Source: Voacanga thouarsii
Lineage: Eukaryota; Streptophyta; Magnoliopsida; Gentianales; Apocynaceae
DNA: 64,000 nt
Assembly (NCBI GenBank): GCA_026120185.1
Contig: JANUWF010001661.1
Span: 620,001 to 684,000, forward strand
Direction of reading: 5' to 3'
Part shown: in pieces, positions 46,181-57,338 of the stretch
Numbering within the stretch: position 1 is the stretch's first letter
How the letters are laid out: each line of letters begins with the position of its first letter
Made by a program: the position numbers and the translations under genes
The notes under the pieces: model-generated
Seen by the model: only the letters and a program-made list of their open reading frames with translations
Told to the model about the DNA's origin: nothing
Database searches by the model: none

Positions 46181-47124
46181 CCATGTTCGCCCTTCTTGAG
46201 TCTTCTAGTCTTTCTAAACCCCTTCAAGGAGTTACAGATATGATCAGTAGCTCCTGAACCAACAATCTAAGTGGAAGTTGATCCTACCATTGATATAGAC
46301 TTTAGATAGAAAACTTTACCTGTGGGGTTTTTCATGGCTTGAAGATCTGGACACTCATTTTTCCAGTGTCCCTTCTTTCTACATTTGAAGCACTTGCCCT
46401 TTGGTTTGTCCTTGGGCTGGTTCGTGGGCTGGGCTGCTGCATTCCCCTTCTTCCTCTTAAACTTTCTGGGTTTAGGCCCAGTTCTTGAGGAAGAAGCTTT
46501 AGCAATCATGGCCTTTAACTGCAGCTTCATGACCTTCTCCGCCATCTGGAGCTCCTTCATCAGTTTAGTTAAACTCTTGTTCAATTTGTTCATGTTATAG
46601 TTCAACTTGAATTGAGTGAAGGAGCTCGGTAGAGATTTGAGAACCATGTCCACTTGGCTCTCGGGGTCAATAACAGCCTCTAAGATTTTTGCCTCCTCGA
46701 AAGCAGCAATCATCTTGAGCATATGCTCTCGGACTTATGCTCCCTCAGCCATCTTAGTGTTTATAATAGTTCGAAGAGCCTCCTGCCTTGCGGGCTGGCT
46801 CTTGTCTGTGAACATAGTATCTAATGATTGATTGATGTCATATGCAGAAGCCATGTGCTCGTGTTTTGACTGGAGTACATTAGACATGGAGGCTAACATA
46901 TAGCAACGTGTCATTTCGTCGGCCTTCTTCCACGCATTCTCAGCCTCTCGTTCTTCTGCGGTGAAACCTTCCCCGATAACAGGACAGATCTCGTAAAGGA
47001 CATACTTATACTCTTCGGCTATGAGTATTATGTCTAGGTTCCTTTTCTAGTCCACATAGTTTGGACCTGTTAACTTATTCTCCCTGAGAATAACGGCCAA
47101 TGGACTAAAAGAACCTCCTACCAT
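46181..47124 (-). pseudogene. Element A gag and protease start
   Basis: The ATG at 47124 gives GGSFSPLAVILRENKLTGPN, a copia gag start. Stops occur in place of the Trp of the usual YxDW motif (near 47050) and near 46735. From 46722 the frame is open: SLPSSFTQFKLNYNMNKLNK, a basic tail, an intact zinc knuckle CFKCRKKGHWKNEC, then the protease segment IVGSGATDHICNS, where the usual catalytic D-S-G reads G-S-G. Element B cuts the gene at 46180, and the sequence resumes at 36643. A's gag belongs to the group with a CFKC...GHW...C knuckle, clearly different from B's. Confidence 0.92.
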
Positions 47125-48980
47125 TTCTGAAAATCGAAAAATAAAAGAAAGAGTTTAGTTTGTGAAAAGAAAATAAAATTTGTGTACTGAAAATAATTTA
47201 GTTCTTAGGAAAACTAACATTGCTTTTTAGGAAGATTAACAGTTCCCTAAGCTAAGTGTATTAACCACCACAAATTAATTTCCCTTCTAGATAACGATCT
47301 AGAGGATAACTCCATCGTGGGATGGCCGTTTCCTCTCATTTCCTATGGACATACCTCGCACTATAACCTCCAACGTGGGCTGGCCGATCATAGTACATGC
47401 CGATCATAGATCTAGATCCTTGTGGTATCCCCATCCTATATGGGTTCACTCCCAGGGTGACGCGAGGTGACCCACGATCTCTAATGAGGACCGTGATGGA
47501 AGCAATGGGGCCGTTGGAACCCCTCTCCCACTTAGTCTTTTAAAATAAAGGTTTTCTGGAAAAATATCCTTTTGAAATTTCCATTAAGTTTTTCCTTAAC
47601 TCAAAAATAAAATATCTAAGTCCACTAAAATCTCTATATTAAGGTTTATATCCTTTGAGCGATTTTTGCATGGACTAATTTTATTTAAGTTAAAACTTAA
47701 TGATTTCAAAAATTTTCTAGTTAAAACTTTCTAGAGACTTTGGTCTCAAGTTTATTTGACAAAACAATTTTTCCTAGTGCAAAATAAAACAAAATAGCTC
47801 TCCATTTTAATTTACAAAAATATCTAAATCCAATATATTTTCTATGTCAACGATTAAATCCTTTGAGAAAATATTCAAGGATTAATTTTTGTACAAATTA
47901 AAATAACCATTTAATTTTTTTTGAAGAAAAATGTTTTTCTTGTCAAAAAAATGTTCCCAAAGACTTTGGTCTTTGAGAAAAGGCGCACATAGGAATACAA
48001 AAAAATAGCATGCCAGAAAACAGTAAACGTTTTCATACTTTTCTATTTTTAAACCTAAGTGTCCAAATAATAGAATTAAATACATTAATTAATTAATGAT
48101 CTTGTTTAATCCTAAAATCCCTTACTAATATTTTTCATGCAAATATATTCCAAGAATATAAAATATTGCAAAAATATTAACTTCGCCTGGTATGGGACCC
48201 AAAACGGGAAAAAAAAAACAAAGAAAATTTTAAAAAACAAATCTGCCGGTCCATGTACACCCGCCGCACCGGATCAGAGCCTTTTGATCTGTGGCCACAC
48301 CGGATCATCAGCTACCTCAACCTGCCAAGCCGCCCGCTCGCCCGAGAACTCGCGCCCGAACCGCCCGCTGACCAGTGCCTAGTCGCCCACTCACGCGCCT
48401 GGTACGTGTGCATACTGGATCCGTGTGAGGACCCGCGGATCACGCCCGTGCCCGTGACCAGATGCTCTCTCACATCGACCCGCGTGTTTATCCGAATGGC
48501 GGCTCCGACCCAGCTGCATGATCCGCGCGGATGAATTGCAATTCAATTGCAATTCTTCAATTTGAAACGGCTCAAAACAAACAGAAATCGGATCGGCTGG
48601 CAGCAAATAGTCGGACGGCTCCAGGCACATAATGGCAGCGGCTCGGCTCGACTGCACGGCTTATGATAGTGTTTCTTCTTCATTTTTCGCGCAAAAGTTA
48701 CAGAGACCTCTACTCTTCGATTTTTGCTAACTTCTTTGGCTTCTTTCGGCATTTTTACTTACAAAAACCCATCCAAAACAAAAACATAACCGTCTAAACC
48801 CATTTAAATTTGGTTTACAAGATCAAACATCAAAGCCAAAATTTATTACAGAGAGTCCTATGCTTCAACGGTGAAGCTCACAGTTATCCTATCCCATACC
48901 AAAACATCGAAGGATCACAGGTATAATCATCTTCTCTATTTTTATTAACTATCATGCTCCTTATATTGATCAAAGAACCA
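47125..48980 (-). mobile_element. Element A leader
   Basis: About 1.85 kb of untranslated leader. Most is AT-rich, but 48240-48540 is a GC-rich, CpG-rich island with GATCCG/CGGATC and CCGCCCG words. Frames in the island (48253-48752) overlap on both strands with no family match. Confidence 0.8.
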
Positions 48981-48995
48981 TTGGCTCTGATACCA
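48981..48995 (-). promoter_or_regulatory. Element A primer-binding site
   Basis: TGGTATCAGAGCCAA on the - strand, three bases from the 5' LTR, is a perfect initiator Met-tRNA site. Confidence 0.95.
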
Positions 48996-48998
48996 CAT

Positions 48999-50908
48999 TG
49001 AGGGACGGAAAAACAGAGGAAAAAAAACGCAAGCCTTAAAGGCCACACGGAAGCGTAAAGATCATACATTTGTGTGCTCTAAGGCTACTAGGTTGAGTAG
49101 GAGTGGCTTGAACGCCAGGAATCGCTTCGCCTTGCCCACTTGAAGAAGCTTCCGGTTGAAAACCCGCTAGCCTCCTACTTTGCCTTATTTGCGTGAACGC
49201 CAAGCCTTTCAGCTATCAGAATATACCACAGCCCAACCTTTAGTCGGTGAACACAACGGTGAAGAGGGATGGTCTCAAATCTCCTTGGTTCTCTTGCTAT
49301 TGATTAGCAAAGCTCCAAGAAGAATACACAGAGAATGAAGGAGACGTCTGAGAGAGAGAGCTGCGTGATTTTTTACTTAGGCTAGGGAGATAAGGGTTTT
49401 TTTCTTTCTCCAGAGACTTGTTTATTGGTCAGCCAAAACTAGGTCTCTTATTATCTGAAAAACATATTCCCGGGATATCATACTTTAAACACCCAGATGT
49501 TATTCTGAGAATAAGTTTGGCTTAACCTTAAACTCTTCTTAACCGTATCTGAAAAAAACCCTACGGTCCAAGCTATTGAGCCGAAATAATATTTATTATT
49601 TCTTTTGGACCCAAAAGGCCCAAAATAATAAACATTAATTATTTATTTTCTGGGCTTATATAAATAACCCAATAAATAATTAAGCATTAATTATTTCTCC
49701 TAGTTTAAGCCCAGGTTAATTTCCTAATTATTCATACTGGACCTGAATAATTAATTAACCAATCAAACCAGATAATTAATTTCTCTCAACTCCTATTTTT
49801 ATTTTATTTATTTATTTTATTCCAATCTAATAATAAATTAGACATCCTGAATAAAACAAAATAAAATAAAATCCTCTTGAACTGAGACCAATTCCTCAAC
49901 CCAAAATTAGTTAGGACTTACGGGCTATTCTGAGGACCAAAAAGACACATTACCTTGGCTGCTAAAATGACCAAAATACCCCTACTATATAAATAGCTGT
50001 ATTTTTCATTTTAAATATTTTCTAATATTACCATAAGGAAATATTGACCCCAAGGACAATCTTGCATTAGCAAAGTCTCCGACCTACAGGTGAAATGACT
50101 AAATTACCCCTCTACACATCACCGTACATTTAGAGAGGAAGAGGTCTACTAACACCCCTTTAAATGACATCTACCATCCTTAGGCTTCTAGTCCAATGAT
50201 CCACGATTTCCTGGAGTGTTTCCGTTTTCCAAGGGAGCTACCCTAAAGCAAACATCCGAGTCATGTTTCCCAGGGCTTTGGACATTTTAGACCATTCGGA
50301 CAACCACAAGGGGCGATATAGTGCAGAAACTATCTTGTATAAGTCTGTCTTAACTAACTAGTTACATATACCCAATACACAAGTATATTGGTTCTACTAT
50401 AGAATCTCAACTATAGCATATCAAAGCATATGCTTCCAGCTTCGTCAGACCACCAACTTATACTCAAGTCGTAGAGTACTAGTCCACGCTGTAGCGGTAG
50501 TAATCTAGGTGTCTATCATATAGTACTTTTAGAAACCACTACTACAGGTCTTGTCCTACGTATTCGAAATACGCTTATGTCATGAAGTGAGTGGACTACT
50601 CACTGGCTAAAGATAAGCCATTCCCTATTTGGAATTCATAACATAATAACCTAAACATGATGAGATTCCCAATCTTATCAATAGGTTAAGAACAAATGTT
50701 TATGTGTTAAATAACCCATGATCCATACCTTACTGTGAAAGACCACCATTCACATGCATCACTTATTTAAACACAATGGGTCTGTTCCAAACGAAAATTG
50801 TGCACAAACAAAAAGTAAATTCACAACTAATTTCTGAAAATAAATTCTTTTATTATAATATTCAATTTTACATCAGAAACCTAGTCTAAGAGGGCATACA
50901 ATCCAACA
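48999..50908 (-). mobile_element. Element A 5' LTR
   Basis: 1910 bases, matching 31611-33634 apart from the two length differences noted there. The outer end CCAACA is followed by TSD AAAAC. Confidence 0.93.
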
Positions 50909-52319
50909 AAAACTGACATAGATGGTAACGTAGTTACTTATAAAACACGACTAGTGACTAAGGGTTATCGTCAACAATATGATATTGACTATAATGAAAA
51001 ATTCTCACCAGTAGCCATGCTAAAATCCATCAGAATACTCCTAGCCATTGCCTCTCATTATGACTATGAGATTTGCTAAATAGATGTAAAAATAGCTTTC
51101 CTAAATGTAAATTTGACTGAGAAAGTGTTTATGACACAACCTGAGGGTTTCACATCCAATGATAGTACAAAAGTGTTTAAGCTACAAAGGTCTATTTATA
51201 GACTTAAGCAAGCTTCTAGGAGTTGGAACATCTATTTTGATGAAACCATCAAAGAGTTTGGTTTCATTCAAAACATGGATGAGCTATGTGTGTACAAGAA
51301 GGTTAGCGGGAGTACAATCATTTTCTTATTACTTTATGTAGATGGCATATTGTTAATAGGAAATGATATACCTATCCTTCAGTCACTAAAATGTTGGTTG
51401 TCCAAGAAATTCTCCATGAAAGACCTTGGAGAAACAACCTACATTCTTGAAATAAGGATCTATATAGATATATTAAAAAGGTTGCAAGGTAATTTACAAT
51501 CTAAATACATAGATAAAGAGCTAAAGAGGTTTAACATTGATTAATCCAAGAAGGGATTCTTACCCATAAAGTATGGGATAAGCCTTTCAAAATTGATGTG
51601 TCATAAGACACAAGTTGAAAGGGATCACATGAGTAGAATACTATATACATCTGCAATTGGTTCTATTATGTATGCTATGATATGTATTAGGTCTGATGTA
51701 TCTTATGCTCTAAGTTTTACGAGCAGATACCAGTCTAATCCTGGAGAAGACCATTGGGTGGCTGTAAAGAATATTCTTAAGTACTTAAGAATGAGTAAGG
51801 CTATATTCTTTGTGTATGGAGCAGGTAATTTGAAAGTAAACAGGTATACAGATGCCATTTTTCAATCAAATAAGGATCCGACTACGTTTTTATGTTGTGT
51901 GGTGGGGGAGTAAGTTGGAAAAGTTTCAAACAAGATACTATTGCCAACTCAATGATTGAAGCTGAGTACATAGCAGCTTTAGAAATAGCTAAATAAGCAG
52001 TTTGGATGAAGAAGTTTATCACAGAACTTAGAGTGGTCCCTAGCATTGTTGATCCAATATCTCTGTATTGTGACAACAATTGAGCCATTGCACAAGCAAA
52101 GAAACCACAGTCTTACCAGCGATTGAAGCATGCACTTAGACGCTTTTATTTGATAAGAGGGATTATTAAAAGAGGGGATGTAAAGATAGAAAGAGTTCCC
52201 ATAGATGAGAACATAGCTGACCCGCTTACAAAAGTACTATCCCAAAAGAAATATGAAAGGCATGTTGAGTCAGTCGGTATTAAATACATGAATGATTGGC
52301 TCAAGTACAAGTGGGAGTT
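50909..52319 (+). pseudogene. Element C RT and RNase H
   Basis: After element A the RT resumes with TDIDGNVVTYKTRLVTKGYR, VAMLKSIRILLAIASHYDYE and LTEKVFMTQPEGF (open 51113-51544). The catalytic motif reads YVDG in LLYVDGILLIGND, so the second essential Asp is lost. The stretch 51593-51913 covers the thumb and RNase H entry (HMSRILYTSAIGSIMYAMIC, RYQSNPGEDHW). The C-terminal part is frameshifted around 51913, and 52123-52338 restores the end (ENIADPLTKVLS). The PPT AAGTGGGAGTT and the 3' LTR follow at once. Confidence 0.92.
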
Positions 52320-53922
52320 TGTTAGTGTTGTGTCCTAGAGGCAATCACTTGTAATTTGTATATGACACATTTGTCTTATAAAACAAGAGATTATTTATCT
52401 TTTAGTTTATCTTCTTTACTTTCATGTAAAATAACTGTTAAATTATGTTCCTAGTACAACACTATGTTTAGAAAATCATGATAGAGATTATGATGTGAGA
52501 TTCCTACTACGCTGTATTGTATTAGTACTTAAATAATCCCTAGTCGTAGTATTAATGAGACAAGACATCATTAATGCGTTAAGACTATCATATGTTAGAC
52601 TTCCTAATTTGATCAGGCGGTGGTTCTCATATCCGTGAGTATTGTGATACTCAAAGTTAAAATGTGGATGCTTGTTAATAGAACAAGTACATTGGATGAC
52701 CTAATTATGAGATAATCATATGGATAACTGTATAGTGCTAGTAATAGAATCTCTCTATAGCAAACATGCAAGTATCCTTAGACTTGAGATCTCTAAGGTA
52801 CTTTGTTTGTTAAACATTATACATTGATTCCAATCTTTGCAGCCAAATCAAGGGCTGCCTATATGATAGATATTAGGTACTATGTGAGTTAAACGAAAGT
52901 AGTTGAAAGAGTAAATAAAAGATTTACCACTCCTAATAGTTGAGGCGAATATCTCACGACCACTTGTTGAAATTACTACATGTGAAATCCTTAGCTAATG
53001 TGATTGTGTATTAGAAATAGTTTCAATTGATGCACGTACAGAGTAGTGGATTCCTGGTACAAGTACTATTATATTCAAGCTAGAATTAATTTATATTCTG
53101 GAAGGAGCTGGCACAAATTCCGTACTCCAAACTGAATGAGTTATTATATGGTGAAAGAAATTTATTGCACTATAGCTTGTTATTGAAGGGTTCATGTCAA
53201 GCCACTTGACTTCCTGGACTCTTGGGTGGTCATGATGTGTTGCTAGATACCGCTCATGATCTACTGAATATGAGTTTATTAATTAATGAATTAATAAACT
53301 AATACTATTTTGAATTAATAGGTTAATTCTAAATAATTAAGGATTATTAATCTCAAAGACGTTTGGATTAATTCATATTTGCTACCAATAGACTGGGAAA
53401 CATAATTGGTTAGACACAATAAAGAATTAAGTACTTAAGATGTTATTTGATAACATTATGGGATTAATTGTGAGAAGAAGATGTTTCTATGGTCAAATTA
53501 TAATTAGTTATAATTTTGGGACAAATTGTAATTGGCAGAACTTGTAGGTTCCAATTACAATTAAAGAATTCTAATTCTTTAATTTAAATGAGGTTTTCCC
53601 TTCTTCTTCTAAACGATTAAACCATACCCGCAAAGACTCTTCTAGCAGAGTGCATTCTTTATTTTTCCTTGAGTCCCTCGTGTGGATGCTATTAGAGGCA
53701 GTCCTCGTTTGGACTTTAGTGGCCGCCGTGAGCAACCAATCACAGAACAGTTGCCATTGTGATCGTAGTAGTTCGGAACTGAAGAATTTTTTTTAAGTCT
53801 ACAACAGGTATCTCGTTACTTGCTTTCTTACCCTTTTTAATTGACAAACATGTGATCTTTGGAAGGGATTTTGATTTTTATTTTCCGTTGTGTGTATGCT
53901 CTTGCATGGCCGAATCCCTACA
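52320..53922 (+). mobile_element. Element C 3' LTR
   Basis: 1603 bases from TGTTAGTGTTGTGTC to ATCCCTACA, followed by TSD GAAAC. It keeps the CA end that the 5' LTR has lost. Confidence 0.94.
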
Positions 53923-53927
53923 GAAAC

Positions 53928-55265
53928 ACTTTAGGAACCTTCATCTATAGCACGCATTTGCTCTCTACCTTATTCCTTGAATGCATTTTCTTTTCAACAA
54001 ATTCTACTCTCTTCTGCTCAACTCCATCTTTATCATGCTCTTCTAACACTCCCAATGGGTTTAACTCATTCTCGAGAAAGAATAGATTGTTGTAAAATTC
54101 CTTAGTCACCCTATTTGTTGGACTTAATGGTTCCACGTCTTCTCCTTCATCATCACTAAGCTCCTCATCAAGCTCATCAACATTTTTCTCAACTTCTTCA
54201 TGCATTACTTCATCATTTTGATTGCGCATTTCTTGGCCTTTGGTCTTATTTTCTAGCTTCTCATCCTTCTCAAAGCCATGTAATTCATCTTGCTCAATCC
54301 TCTCAACTTTTTCTTCGCTTCATGCCTTTCTTAGCTTCTCAACATCTACAACATTTTTCTTAGCCACTTTTGTTTCAAGTCTAGCTTTTTGCAATTTATG
54401 AATCATATATTACTCATTAGAGAACTTCCAGTGGCAATCAAATGATTTGTGCCCATAGCCACTACAATGCTAACAAGGAATTGCTCTACCCTTTTGCAAA
54501 GCAAAACTTCCTTCTTGATCACTCAATCTTGGGCAATCACATATACTATAACCATAGTCCCAAAATGTAAAACAAACGTAATCTTGTTTTCTCCTCATCC
54601 TTTCTTTTGAAAAATTTTTGCATTGTACTTGCCTCACCAAGCTTAGAACTTCTTGGATAATTATGGGACATGTGAGCAAAACTTCCATATCTTTGGCACT
54701 CATCGGGGTCAAACTGCTCCCTCATCAATTCTTTCATCTCTTTATAAGAATCCACTGTTTGATACCTATTTCGCTTTCTTTATGTATTCATTTACTTCCA
54801 CCATTCTAAAACATTTTTAGAAAAGCTGAGTAGTGCCCATTTCACTATGAAACTTCCACTAGGCGCAAAATATTTAAACAATTTTTCCATTTTTCTTTCC
54901 CATTCATAATACTCCCTCTAATCTCTCTTGCCATGGAATGGAGGTATCAATTTCTTATTGTACTTCAACTCTTTATTCTCTACATCCTCTTTCCTTCTTT
55001 GTAAACTACCATTTGAATGTTTTTGTGCTAGTTCCACATAAACCCCCTCACATTCCTTTTTATTTTCCTAATGGCCTCTTTCATAGCTATCATATACCCA
55101 TCCACTCGTACTTAGCACCTCATCATGTTCATCCCAATATCCTATGCTCTTAAAATTATCCTCCCCATATTCTTGCTCATATTCATTTTATTTCCCATAA
55201 CTACTATCGCCATAGCAAGATTCCTTATAATTGTCATACCGATCACTTTTACTCCAACTAGCCAT
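53928..55265 (-). pseudogene. Element D gag
   Basis: The ATG at 55265 begins ASWSKSDRYDNYKESCYGDS, a gypsy gag N-terminus, with a stop after about 25 residues. The middle is broken; 54755-54470 holds the end of the gag core and two zinc knuckles. The first reads CFTFWDYGYSICDC (one Cys and the His replaced). The second reads C, stop, HCSGYGHKSFDC. An acidic linker follows (54229-53945, with EELSDDEGED), and the protein would run into the protease at 22345 before copia C inserted. This is the usual plant gypsy gag layout. Confidence 0.85.
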
Positions 55266-56048
55266 TGTGAATTTTCTTTCAAGAGAAATACCTACAAAAT
55301 TGAAGTAGAAAACACAAGGAATATTCATCACTTCACTCCCTAACGTATTTACACTTAATTTTTAGTGATCACTCATTACTTTGTTTGCACTCTTCTTGGC
55401 CTTTATCACAATAAACTCACCCTCTTGCCTTTTTTAAACTTTTAATCCCACACTCAAGTTCTTTCCAACTCTTTTCCACTTCAAAGGATTTATTTCTACT
55501 AATCAAGTATACTAAATTTCAAGGGATAAGAAAGAAAGGTGTCTTAAAGGCAATTTATCAACCACATGGCGTGCAATAAGGAAAATGCATGGATTCTAAA
55601 GAGTTGTTACCCTAAGTGATGCTATTAGAACATCAATCACAATTTAGCAATTAACAATCATTTAAATGCCCTTTACTAAACAAATTATTCATCATACTTC
55701 ATGAATGGAAGCTTTGGTAGTTAAGTATGAGCATTCACAATTTATTGGGACAACATATCAAACACATTGAGTGCAATCTCATAGCTCAATTTTGTATAGC
55801 AAATTTTAGATTGGTTTTTGCCCCACATCAACAAAGTTTTACACCAAATGACTCCTTAAACATTAGTATACCATATAGGGTCAAATTCACAACATTTTCA
55901 TAGCAAAATTTCATGTTTTTGACATCCAAAAATAGCAATAGAAAAAGTGACGAAAATTTAAAAATTAGTAAATCTTGTAGAAGATTGTATCATAGCCTAA
56001 ATAAAGTTGGTTGATTAAAATCAATACAATACAATCTATGATACCACT
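55266..56048 (-). mobile_element. Element D leader and PBS
   Basis: About 780 bases of AT-rich leader with no coding signal. Next to the LTR the - strand reads AGTGGTATCATA (56037-56048), whose TGGTATCATA is a decayed Met-tRNA PBS. Confidence 0.75.
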
Positions 56049-57165
56049 TGATATGATCTTGGGAAGCACCAAACTTTTGGATTAAACTCAAGAACAAGCA
56101 ACCTACTAAACCTATACACAAGAACACTAAAATGCTAAAAAATTAACACTCTTGTGATAATGTGAATCTAGCCTACTTCAAAGTCATCTTAACACCCTAA
56201 TCTATCAAAGATTAGAACACCATGGATAGGAATTGAAGGCACCTAACTCAATCCTATCAAACACTCTAGGCAACTTAGCACATAAGAATAGAGATGACGT
56301 TGAGATTATCCCTTAAGATTTAGAGACAAGATCAAATGTGGGACTAAATCCTTCAATTTAGTCTTAATGTCTAATGGACATCACCCAAGAGGATCACCCT
56401 CAAGAACTCTCTCTCAAGAGAGATAATCTGAATTCTCCTTCCTAAAATACCAATGTTATGTTACAAGATTTATAATGGCATATATATAGATACCTTGCCT
56501 TAAACTAATTAATAAATTAATCCTAACTATTAAATGGCCTTAATACAAGCATTGAGGCCCTATTACATGCCTTAAAAATAGGTTAAAATATAATAAAAGT
56601 CGCGAGAATTTAATTAGGAACAAAATAGAACAAAACAAGAAAATTAAGAAAAATAGGGTAGGGCCCGAATGGACCTGGTGCCAGGTACTTTGGTAAACCT
56701 GGCACCAGGTGTGTTCTGGAAACAGAACCCTGCTCCAATGTGGACCTAGCACCAGGTGTGCTAATGAACCTGACGCTAGGTGCATTCTAGTTGCTGTCCC
56801 TATTTTATTGCACTTCAAAACTTACTCTTTGGACCTCCATTCCATTTCTCTGTGTTTCCTTGATCCTCTACATGAAATGTTGGTCATGTCGAGCTCTCCT
56901 TGATACTCCTTTGGCCTTCAATCATTGTTTAAAGATTTGCTTGATTCTCTACATGGATTGTTGCTTGTGTTATACGTCTTTTGGCCCTTCCTTTACTATC
57001 CATCTCTTCACAATCTTCTTAGCCCTGGGTTTATTGAATTTGTTGCCTTGAAAATTCTCTTGAATCCTCTTGAATATTGTTCTTACTTATGGAGATTTGA
57101 AGCAAGTCTTGACTTTCCATCTTTATTTTTTAGATGTGCCTTGTTGCGTGGATAGATTCCTATCA
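56049..57165 (-). mobile_element. Element D 5' LTR
   Basis: 1117 bases, in element sense TGATAGGAAT to GATCATATCA. It matches both parts of the 3' LTR. It carries the palindromic module at 56660-56790. The four overlapping frames between 56540 and 57155 fall in the LTR and are not genes. The right flank is copia C2 RT. Confidence 0.9.
56660..56790. repeat. GGCGCC-centred palindromic module, D 5' LTR copy
   Basis: CCTGGTGCCAGGT, CCTGGCACCAGGT, CCTAGCACCAGGT and CCTGACGCTAGGT sit within 130 bases. Each is one or a few changes from the palindrome ACCTGGCGCCAGGT. Confidence 0.85.
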
Positions 57166-57338
57166 AATGGTAACCTAATTACGTATATAGCACGACTGGT
57201 GGCTAAGGGTTATCGTCAACAACTCGGTATTGACTATGATGAAACATTCTTCCTAGTTACTATACTGAAATCCTTCAGAATACTCCTAGCCATTGCAACT
57301 CATTATAAATATGAGATCTGGCCAATGGATGTGAAAAC
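57166..57338 (+). pseudogene. Copia C2 RT, part 1
   Basis: It starts abruptly in RT (ARLVAKGYRQQLGIDYDETF, then TILKSFRILLAIATHYKYEI and MDVKT). The frame then enters the solo LTR at 57339. It is the same family as C's RT at 50930-51110. The 5' part of RT and all of integrase are missing between 11577 and here. Confidence 0.92.

Larger units (their letters stand above)
31611..50908 (-). mobile_element. Element A: copia retrotransposon, - strand, nested in C
   Basis: The LTRs 31611-33634 and 48999-50908 run TGTTGGAT...CCCTCA in element sense. The TSD AAAAC is exact at 31606-31610 and 50909-50913. The PBS lies at 48981-48995 and the PPT at 33635-33645. Removing element B leaves about 9.77 kb with gag then protease, integrase, RT and RNase H. 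Excising A restores element C's RT frame from IFKKK to TDIDGN. Confidence 0.95.
22346..53922 (+). mobile_element. Element C: copia retrotransposon, + strand, heavily nested
   Basis: The LTRs at 22346-23946 and 52320-53922 are 1601 and 1603 bases. The TSD GAAAC is exact at 22341-22345 and 53923-53927. A canonical PBS at 23948 and PPT AAGTGGGAGTT before 52320 define it. Removing solo LTR F and element A leaves about 9.0 kb with gag, protease, integrase, RT and RNase H in copia order. It sits in the gag-protease region of element D. Confidence 0.95.
11578..57165 (-). mobile_element. Element D: gypsy, gag-protease only, split by C and E
   Basis: D is read on the - strand. Its 5' LTR is at 56049-57165 and its leader and gag at 53928-56048. 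Protease is at 21363-22345 and the 3' LTR remnant at 21319-21362 plus 11578-12068. Copia C occupies 22346-53922 (TSD GAAAC) and element E occupies 12069-21313. The two LTR parts match each other. No reverse transcriptase, RNase H or integrase lies between protease and the PPT, so D needed help from another element. Its flanks on both sides are copia C2. Confidence 0.85.

Noticed and set aside
48253..48752. Overlapping open frames in the A leader
   Set aside because: High GC removes stops on all frames; no conserved domain and no codon signal.
53859..54095. Open frame across the end of C's LTR and D gag antisense
   Set aside because: It spans an LTR edge and a TSD, and the real gene (D gag) is on the opposite strand.
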